The notes below the pieces were generated by a model. That model saw only the letters and a program-made list of their open reading frames with translations. It was not told the DNA's origin and ran no database searches. A stretch of 64,000 bases of DNA from Haematomicrobium sanguinis DSM 21259 (GTDB lineage Bacteria; Actinomycetota; Actinomycetes; Actinomycetales; Micrococcaceae), in contig NZ_JIAG01000003.1 in assembly GCF_000688395.1 (NCBI RefSeq), positions 1-64,000 of the forward strand, in the 5' to 3' direction. Below, piece by piece: positions 58,569-64,000 of the stretch; positions within the stretch are counted from its first letter, which is position 1; each line of letters starts with the position of its first letter. Both the position numbers and the translations under genes were made by a program.

Positions 58569-60956
58569 TTAGCGCAGTTGCACTTCGTTCAAGGCGATGG
58601 TGCCCCAGGTGGTGTTCGCCCGGGTGATCTGGATTTCAAATCGCGTGGCGGTGACTGGCGCGGGGAAGGTGAGAGTCTTTTCTTCCACCGTCGAAGAGTT
58701 TGAATTCCAGGTGATGGTGGCGTTGGACAGAACCGGAATCCATGCGCCGTTGTCGCCATTACGCGCCCGGATGCTCACCTGTGTTGGGCCTTGCCCACCT
58801 CCAAAGTGCGCGAAAAGGCTAATTTGGTTGGTAGTGATCCGGCGAGTATCGATTTGCACGTAGCCCTGCCCGGTGGAGGTCGATGCCCAGGACGTCGCCG
58901 GGTTAGTGTCCGTGAGGTATGCGCTCGAGTTTTGGTCCCGTTCGCCGAGATTGCCAGTGGCGGCCATGCGGTAGCTCGCGCCAATGTCGCTCACGGTTGC
59001 GGGCACTCCTGCCGGCGTCTTCGCGACGACCCGCAGGCCGTCGGTGCTGGGCGTATTGGGCAGCGCCACCTTCTTTATCTGTGTGCCGCCATTTTGCGAC
59101 CAGGTCAGTGGGACGTCGGTGAGTTGGCTGACCCATGCCGAACCGTCCCAGGTTTGAACATCTATGGCGGATGGTGCTCCGTTGGTTGGATCGGCGGCGA
59201 TGGTGAGTGCGTCAATGGTGCGTTTCTCGCCGTAACGCACCTCGAATTGGTTCGGTGCCGGACTCGCTAGCGTTTTGCTCACCGCGTGTTGGAACGCGCC
59301 GAGGTCGGTCGCACCGTCGGGGACCGGCGTCCCGGAAATGTCGGCGCTCTGCCCATCGGTGGTGATGCCCTTGTTCAGCACGTCCGGGTTTGTCGCGACG
59401 TAGCCTGCGAGGTAGGCGCGGACTTGCTCCTTGCCGATCTTGCCGTCAGCGGGCAGTTGCACGCCGGGGTTGGCGAATTGGGGATCGAGGGTCATCGCGG
59501 TGGGATCGTTGGCCGGGGTGCTCGCCGTGGTGCCGTTTTCCCAGTACACATTATTGGAGTACGACGACGTGCGGTCGCCTTGGTAGCGATAGGTCGCCTT
59601 GGCGGGGTTCACAAAGATGTTATTAAACAAGAGTTGGCTTTGTCCGGTCTGATTGCGCACCCAAGCCTCTTGTTTCTCAGGGGTTGTCTCCCCGTTGATG
59701 GTCGTGCGGGTTGCGGTCGGCTCGCTGGTTCCGACAATGGTGTTGTTGTAGGCGCGGGTATTGCCGCATCCAGACCACAGGCTGAAGGTTCGGCGTTTGT
59801 CATTTACGCTCACGTTGTAGCGCACCTGGTTGTTCCAGGAACTGATCAGGCACATGAAGAAGCCGCCCTCATTATCTTCGGTGACGTTGAATTGCACCGT
59901 CGAATTTGTGGTACCCATATCCGCGTCAAAAGCCTGGGCGTCGACAGCTCCGAGAGATGTGTACAGGCCGGTGTACCCGGTGCGGCGGACCACGTTGTAC
60001 TGCACCAGTATGTTGTTGGTGCCTTGCCACCAGATAGCGACGTTGCCGCCGCCAGCGACAAGTTGCCGGGAAGCCGCGCGGTCTACGGTGTTGTATTCCA
60101 CCACGGCGTTGTCCGCGTACTGCGGGGTGATGCCGCCGCCGGTGGTGTCATGCACGTAATTGTCGCTGATGACCGGTGCGTCAAATGCCCGGCGTTGGGC
60201 GCTGAGCTCGGAGGTGGGGATTCCGGTTTCATTCGGATATATCTGGCAGTTGGCGCACCAGGTGGTGAAGGTGGATATACCGTAGGCGTTGATGTCGCCG
60301 ACCTCGTTGCCGGTGATTTTGAGCTTGGAGTACCAGGTGGGCACCGAATTGCCGCGCACGCCGACCGCGATGCCCCCATTGCCGATGCCACCGGACTTTC
60401 CTTGACCATCGACGGAGTGGACATAATTGTTTTGGATGACGATGCCGTTAATTTGACCGATGTCTTTGGCCTCGACGTAGATGCCACGGTAAATGGAGTT
60501 TGTGGACGTGGTAAATGCGGCAGAATTGGTCACTTCCAGGTCTTGGACGCGCAGGTATTGAGAGTTTTTCACGTAGACCGCGTTGGTGACCGTGGCATTA
60601 CCGTTAATGCGTGCACGGCCTTGCCCGTACGAGCCCACGATGATGGGGGCGGTTTCGGTGCCGACTCCGGTCACGTTGAGACTGCCGGTCCAGGTCGAGC
60701 CGCCTTTGAGCAGCAGCCGATCCCCGGCGTTCAGCGTGAGCGAGCTGGCCTTTTTTAGGCTCTTGAATGGCGCGCTTTCCGACGTGCCGGCGTTGGCGTC
60801 GTCGCCTGCGAGCGAATCGACATAATACGTTGTCGCTGACGCCTGAGCGGAGCTGGCAGTAAGTGTGGCCTGAACCGGGACGGTTGCGCTTGACAGCAGG
60901 CTGGCCGTAGCGACGAGCGCCAATCCTTTCCTCAGGCCAGATGGTGGGAATTTCAT
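58569..60956 (-). CDS. Secreted right-handed parallel beta-helix protein with C-terminal discoidin-like domains
   Basis: 795 residues. A Sec signal peptide (about 1-41, GLALVATASLLSSATVPVQA, then ASSAQASA) is followed by TYYVDSLAGDDANAGTSESA, the typical start of secreted beta-helix enzymes. Asn-rich coils (VIQNNYVHS, ISDNYVHD, VEYNTVDR, VQYNVVRR, VQFNVTEDN) fill about 100-480. The C-terminal 250 residues hold F5/8-type-C-like folds (DTNPATSWASTSTGQGYVQI, TATRFEIQITRANTTWGTIA). A polysaccharide lyase or glycoside hydrolase is likely but no catalytic residues are assigned. ATG 60956 with AAGGAGATC upstream. Confidence 0.82.
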   Translation of the reverse strand: MKFPPSGLRKGLALVATASLLSSATVPVQATLTASSAQASATTYYVDSLAGDDANAGTSESAPFKSLKKASSLTLNAGDRLLLKGGSTWTGSLNVTGVGTETAPIIVGSYGQGRARINGNATVTNAVYVKNSQYLRVQDLEVTNSAAFTTSTNSIYRGIYVEAKDIGQINGIVIQNNYVHSVDGQGKSGGIGNGGIAVGVRGNSVPTWYSKLKITGNEVGDINAYGISTFTTWCANCQIYPNETGIPTSELSAQRRAFDAPVISDNYVHDTTGGGITPQYADNAVVEYNTVDRAASRQLVAGGGNVAIWWQGTNNILVQYNVVRRTGYTGLYTSLGAVDAQAFDADMGTTNSTVQFNVTEDNEGGFFMCLISSWNNQVRYNVSVNDKRRTFSLWSGCGNTRAYNNTIVGTSEPTATRTTINGETTPEKQEAWVRNQTGQSQLLFNNIFVNPAKATYRYQGDRTSSYSNNVYWENGTTASTPANDPTAMTLDPQFANPGVQLPADGKIGKEQVRAYLAGYVATNPDVLNKGITTDGQSADISGTPVPDGATDLGAFQHAVSKTLASPAPNQFEVRYGEKRTIDALTIAADPTNGAPSAIDVQTWDGSAWVSQLTDVPLTWSQNGGTQIKKVALPNTPSTDGLRVVAKTPAGVPATVSDIGASYRMAATGNLGERDQNSSAYLTDTNPATSWASTSTGQGYVQIDTRRITTNQISLFAHFGGGQGPTQVSIRARNGDNGAWIPVLSNATITWNSNSSTVEEKTLTFPAPVTATRFEIQITRANTTWGTIALNEVQLR

Positions 60957-60967
60957 GAGGGATCTCC

Positions 60968-61915
60968 TTACTTGACGGCGCCCATGGTGGCACCTTCGAC
61001 AATTCGTCTGCCTGCCCAGGCGTACAGCAGAACGATGGGCCCAATCACGAGGACGACCCCGGCAAAAAGGGCGCCCCAATTGGAGGTGTATTGGAGGGAG
61101 TAATACATGTTGAGCAATGCCGCAGGAAGAGTGCGTAGCGCTCCGTCTGGGACCAACACCAAAACAAGGAGCGTTTCATTCCAGGCGCCGATGGCGGTAA
61201 TCATGGCGACGGTTGTCAGGGGTCCTTTAGCGAGTGGAAGCATGATGCGGCGGAAGGTCGTCCACGGCCCCGCGCCGTCCAGTGCGGCCGCCTCTTCGAG
61301 CGAGGCCGGCAATGACTTGAAGAAGGCCGTCAAAATGAACACCGTCCATGGGATGGCTGTCGCCGAGTACAAAATGATGAGCCCGATCCTGGGGTCCCAG
61401 ACCCCGGTGACCCAATCCACCATGAACATTCCGAATGAGGTGTTCATGAGGAAAAAAGGAATGAGCACGCTTTGCATGGGAAGAGCGATTCCTAAGGCAA
61501 AGTAGTAGGTCAACCGATCTGCGCCGCGTCCGGTCATGCGTGCAAGTGCGTAAGCGGCCGGAGTGGATACGGCGAGCACAATGATCAGCGTTGCACCGAC
61601 AAAGACGAGGGTCGCCAAGGTGGCCTGGCCGAAGCCCGCTACCGTCCATGCCGTGACGTAGTTGTCCCACTCGATCTTGGAGGGAAGAGCAAATGGGCCT
61701 AAAAGTATTTCTGACGTCGATTTGAAGGACGTCATGATCACCCAGACGAGCAGACCGATATTGAAGATTCCCCAGGCCCACAACATGAACTTGCACAGCC
61801 AGGGGACCAGCGAGTCGCCGCAGAAACGGGTAAACCTGCGCCATGCGCTAGGAGTGGGCTGCGAAGCTACGGCGTTTCGGTGAGTCGGGGTGACGGTTTT
61901 ATCCGGGGCGGTCAT
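60968..61915 (-). CDS. Carbohydrate ABC transporter permease (MalG-type)
   Basis: About 315 residues with six transmembrane helices after a polar 30-residue N-terminus. BPD_transp_1 EAA loop is in LEEAALDGAGPWTTFRRIMLPLAKGPL (about 215-240, shortened here to its ends). ASLEEAAALDGAG is the classical EAA-x3-G. It forms the channel with the next permease. I chose ATG 61915; TTG 61927 overlaps the upstream stop (TTGA) and is equally possible. Eleven bases before the beta-helix gene start. Confidence 0.9.
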   Translation of the reverse strand: MTAPDKTVTPTHRNAVASQPTPSAWRRFTRFCGDSLVPWLCKFMLWAWGIFNIGLLVWVIMTSFKSTSEILLGPFALPSKIEWDNYVTAWTVAGFGQATLATLVFVGATLIIVLAVSTPAAYALARMTGRGADRLTYYFALGIALPMQSVLIPFFLMNTSFGMFMVDWVTGVWDPRIGLIILYSATAIPWTVFILTAFFKSLPASLEEAAALDGAGPWTTFRRIMLPLAKGPLTTVAMITAIGAWNETLLVLVLVPDGALRTLPAALLNMYYSLQYTSNWGALFAGVVLVIGPIVLLYAWAGRRIVEGATMGAVK

Positions 61916-61923
61916 AGTGGTGC

Positions 61924-62808
61924 TCAAAATTCGACTCTTTCTCTGCGGGTCAGCAGGCGAACCAGGACCAGCAAGATCGCCGATAGGATCACCATGAGGA
62001 CGCCGATGGCGGCGGCAATGCCAAGTTGGGGAAGCCCAGAATTTCCGTTAAAGAGCAGGAACTGTTGAACGGCTACAGTGCGCGCTCCGGGTGGGACCGT
62101 CGAGTTAGCGCTTCCGGTAAACGCCAGCACAATCTCAAAAATCTTGAGCGAGCCGATGACCCACAATGTTGCAGCAGTGGCAAAGACATCCCAGGTGAGG
62201 GGAAGCGTGATGGTGCGAAACGCCTGAACCTTCGTCACGCCTTCTAGCTTGGCCGCCTCATAGAGTTCCTTGGGGATGGTATCGACAGCTGCCAGCAAGA
62301 TGAGCGCATAAAATCCCGCGGCGGACCAGGCGAGGCCCACAATGATGCACATAAAGACGAGATCGGGTCCCAGCCAATTTTGCGGGGGAATCCCAAAGAA
62401 CCCGAGAACCCCGTTGAGAGCGCCCCGCGAGTCAAGCGCGAAGCTAAGTGCGGCGCCGATGGCTATCGGGGAGATGATGTTCGGCAGGTAAATGATGGAC
62501 CTCAGGAATTTGCGGCCGCGCATTTGCTGCATCACGACCATCGATCCGAAAGCAACCGCGAACACGAGTATCCCGCCGGCGACGGCAAGCACCACAGTGT
62601 TGCCGAAAGACTGCAAAAAGGTAGGGTTCGTGAGCACCTCAATGTAGTTGCTCAGGCCAATGAACTTCGGCTCTACACCCAGTCCAGACCATTCGGTCAG
62701 ACTGAAATAAAACCCTACAATGGACGGGAGGACAAACAGTAGCGTGTAGATCAGGACCGCGGGCATCAGGAACGCCCGCAGTCCCTTCTTATGTGCGAGT
62801 GTTTTCAC
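61924..62808 (-). CDS. Carbohydrate ABC transporter permease (MalF-type)
   Basis: 294 residues with six transmembrane helices. Typical opening LMPAVLIYTLLFVLPSIVGF and FSLTEWSGLG, and EAA loop IPKELYEAAKLEGVTKVQAF (about 190-209). It pairs with the downstream MalG-type permease. The start is GTG 62808, overlapping the end of the solute-binding protein gene by 4 bases. Part of the operon with the solute-binding protein, second permease, beta-helix protein and oxidoreductase; no ATPase gene is present in the window part, so a shared MsiK-type ATPase is likely. Confidence 0.9.
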   Translation of the reverse strand: MKTLAHKKGLRAFLMPAVLIYTLLFVLPSIVGFYFSLTEWSGLGVEPKFIGLSNYIEVLTNPTFLQSFGNTVVLAVAGGILVFAVAFGSMVVMQQMRGRKFLRSIIYLPNIISPIAIGAALSFALDSRGALNGVLGFFGIPPQNWLGPDLVFMCIIVGLAWSAAGFYALILLAAVDTIPKELYEAAKLEGVTKVQAFRTITLPLTWDVFATAATLWVIGSLKIFEIVLAFTGSANSTVPPGARTVAVQQFLLFNGNSGLPQLGIAAAIGVLMVILSAILLVLVRLLTRRERVEF

Positions 62809-64000
62809 TTGTTGGACTTAAGGAATTCTTCGGTCTTGGATTTTCCTTGGCCGACAAACTGTTCCGGCGTGACTTGGCCGAAGATGAGTTGGTCGCTGAG
62901 CGGAAGCATCGTGTCCTTGAACCACGCGGGGATCTTCGCCGGGGCGTTGTCCATGTAGCCCGTGGTTTGGGTCGCTTCCAAGACGTTCTTCTGCATTGCC
63001 TGCAAGGACTCCGGGGCCACGGCGTCTTTGCGGGCCGGAATATTCAGTGCATCTGTACCGATCTTGTCCGCCCATTTCTTGTTGACAAGGAAGATGATGA
63101 ACTGCTGGGCGCCGGCCGCGTTCTTGGCTTTGCTGGACACACACCATCCCAAGGTGTTGAGCTCGGCAACGGGCTGGGACGAGTCTCCGAATTCGGGAAA
63201 CGCGAACGTTGAGAGCTTCGCGGAACTGGGCGCCACGGCCTTGACTTCACCGGCTAGCCACGAGCCGTTGTTGTCCAGCACATAGTCTCCTTGCGCCCAG
63301 GCGTTTTGTGCGTTGGGGTAACGCGAACCCTCGTAGCCTTTTTGGAAGAAGTTCTTTTCCCGGAGCATGGCAACCTGCTTGGCCGCTTCAAGAACCCGCG
63401 GATCGTCCCAGGCAGATGCGTCTTGGCCGAGGTTGAGGATGCTTCCGGCACCGGCACTGCGAAGCATCAACCAGTAGAACCAGAGAATGTTGTAGGAGGA
63501 GTTGCCACCCTCTTGGGCGATGGGGATCTGCCCTTGAGCTTTCGCTTCGGTCATGAACTTGACGAGGTCATCCCAGGTTTGCGGGGCGTTGGAAGCCAAT
63601 TCTGGTTGCTTGGCTGCATCGAACCAGATACCGCCGGACAAGATGGTGTGCGGGATAAACCCTTGACCCTGATTATCCGAAGAACTCTTGAGAACTGGTT
63701 CCACAAATACCGAACGGACGGTGGCATCTTCGCCGTAGATTTGTGCGTCGAGAATGGGATTTAAGTCCGCGATGAGATCGCGTTCGCGGAATACCGGGAC
63801 GTGGTCCGGGGCGCTATCAAACATGTCCGGGCCGGAACCGGTGGCCGCCGCGTTAATGATGTCCTGCCGCCCGGTTTGTCCCAGTGTGCGAATCTTGATG
63901 GTGACGCCGCTTTCCGCCTGGAACTCCTTGGCGGCTTCGGCGAAAATTTTGGCTTGCGGAGTGTCAGCGGGCCAAGACGTCCAGTAGTCGACGGTGCTAC
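62805..64000 (-). CDS. Extracellular sugar-binding protein, cut by the right window edge
   Basis: 398 codons are visible; the N-terminus with the expected lipoprotein signal lies beyond the window. The frame is open from 64000, where STVDYWTSWPADTPQAKIFA and EFQAESGVTIKIRTLGQTGR match the start of SBP_bac_1 proteins, followed by AAATGSGPDMFD, the usual substrate-binding region. Further features: YVLDNNGSWLAGEVKA and AAGAQQFIIFLVNKKWADKI. It delivers an oligosaccharide to the two permeases encoded next, with which it overlaps by 4 bases. Confidence 0.9.
   Translation of the reverse strand, partial: STVDYWTSWPADTPQAKIFAEAAKEFQAESGVTIKIRTLGQTGRQDIINAAATGSGPDMFDSAPDHVPVFRERDLIADLNPILDAQIYGEDATVRSVFVEPVLKSSSDNQGQGFIPHTILSGGIWFDAAKQPELASNAPQTWDDLVKFMTEAKAQGQIPIAQEGGNSSYNILWFYWLMLRSAGAGSILNLGQDASAWDDPRVLEAAKQVAMLREKNFFQKGYEGSRYPNAQNAWAQGDYVLDNNGSWLAGEVKAVAPSSAKLSTFAFPEFGDSSQPVAELNTLGWCVSSKAKNAAGAQQFIIFLVNKKWADKIGTDALNIPARKDAVAPESLQAMQKNVLEATQTTGYMDNAPAKIPAWFKDTMLPLSDQLIFGQVTPEQFVGQGKSKTEEFLKSNK

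Noticed and set aside
59286-60758. 490-residue open frame on the plus strand opposite the beta-helix gene
   Set aside because: Antisense shadow of a high-GC gene; the minus-strand frame has a signal peptide, ribosome binding site and domain similarity.

Overview
The window is chromosomal DNA from a high-GC Gram-positive bacterium (Actinomycetota). The evidence is the high GC content, frequent GTG and TTG starts, a mycothiol-conjugate amidase, DUF501, DUF4307 and DUF4097 proteins, a PIN-PhoH protein and a short-chain cis-prenyltransferase. Two blocks keep gene orders known from Mycobacterium tuberculosis: mazG-eno-divIC-DUF501-ppx (Rv1021 to Rv1026) and greA-DUF4307-mca-small membrane protein-hemolysin III-prenyltransferase, followed by phoH (Rv1080c to Rv1095). 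A free-living or host-associated member of the Actinomycetales, perhaps Actinomycetaceae-like, fits, but I cannot fix the genus.

Layout. 0-2.2 kb: accessory edge with a truncated IS30-like transposase, a DUF1697 protein and an AbiEi/DUF559-like protein, tied together by GTGGCAACTCGCG-type repeats. 2.2-12.3 kb: two NarL-type two-component systems (the second cotranscribed with a DUF4097 protein) enclosing small membrane proteins, exonuclease III, trpS, a 2'-5' RNA ligase-like protein and a YihY/BrkB protein. 12.5-16.1 kb: sdhCDAB on the minus strand with a clear promoter and terminator. 16.3-18.9 kb: manC and an M20 amidohydrolase. 19.1-28.6 kb: a nucleoside uptake and salvage cluster (BMP lipoprotein, ABC ATPase, two permeases, cdd, deoA, a DedA protein, add). 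28.6-36.3 kb: mazG, eno, divIC-like, DUF501, ppx, a subtilisin-like protease and a type II NADH dehydrogenase.

36.4-42.6 kb: a 6.2-kb integrated element in the 3' end of a tRNA gene with UAA anticodon, bounded by a 21-bp att repeat. It holds a tyrosine integrase, an XRE repressor, an excisionase-like protein, several small ORFs, a DUF3631 putative replication ATPase whose gene contains eight CCGTTACA octamers in two orientations, and a serine recombinase under its own palindromic promoter. No capsid, relaxase or conjugation gene is visible, so it looks like a satellite or minimal integrative element.

42.8-57.1 kb: a Bax inhibitor-1-like protein, a galactose operon (DeoR regulator-galT-galK, with a divergent galM), an AI-2E family exporter, ilvA, a rhomboid protease, greA, DUF4307, mca, hemolysin III, cis-prenyltransferase and phoH. 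57.2-64 kb: a carbohydrate-use operon on the minus strand (solute-binding protein running off the right edge, two permeases, a secreted beta-helix protein, a Gfo/Idh/MocA oxidoreductase).

The most unusual feature is not a gene. A short motif, ACGACGGCG followed by WTGCCTCC or by N5-CGCC, recurs about 20 times on both strands. It sits between genes, as a perfect 38-bp palindrome downstream of the rhomboid gene, and in frame inside at least six proteins, where it encodes K(N/H)DGDAS-like peptides in linkers and tails. Long intergenic palindromes of other sequence lie at gene ends, two of them sharing the same arm 47 kb apart.
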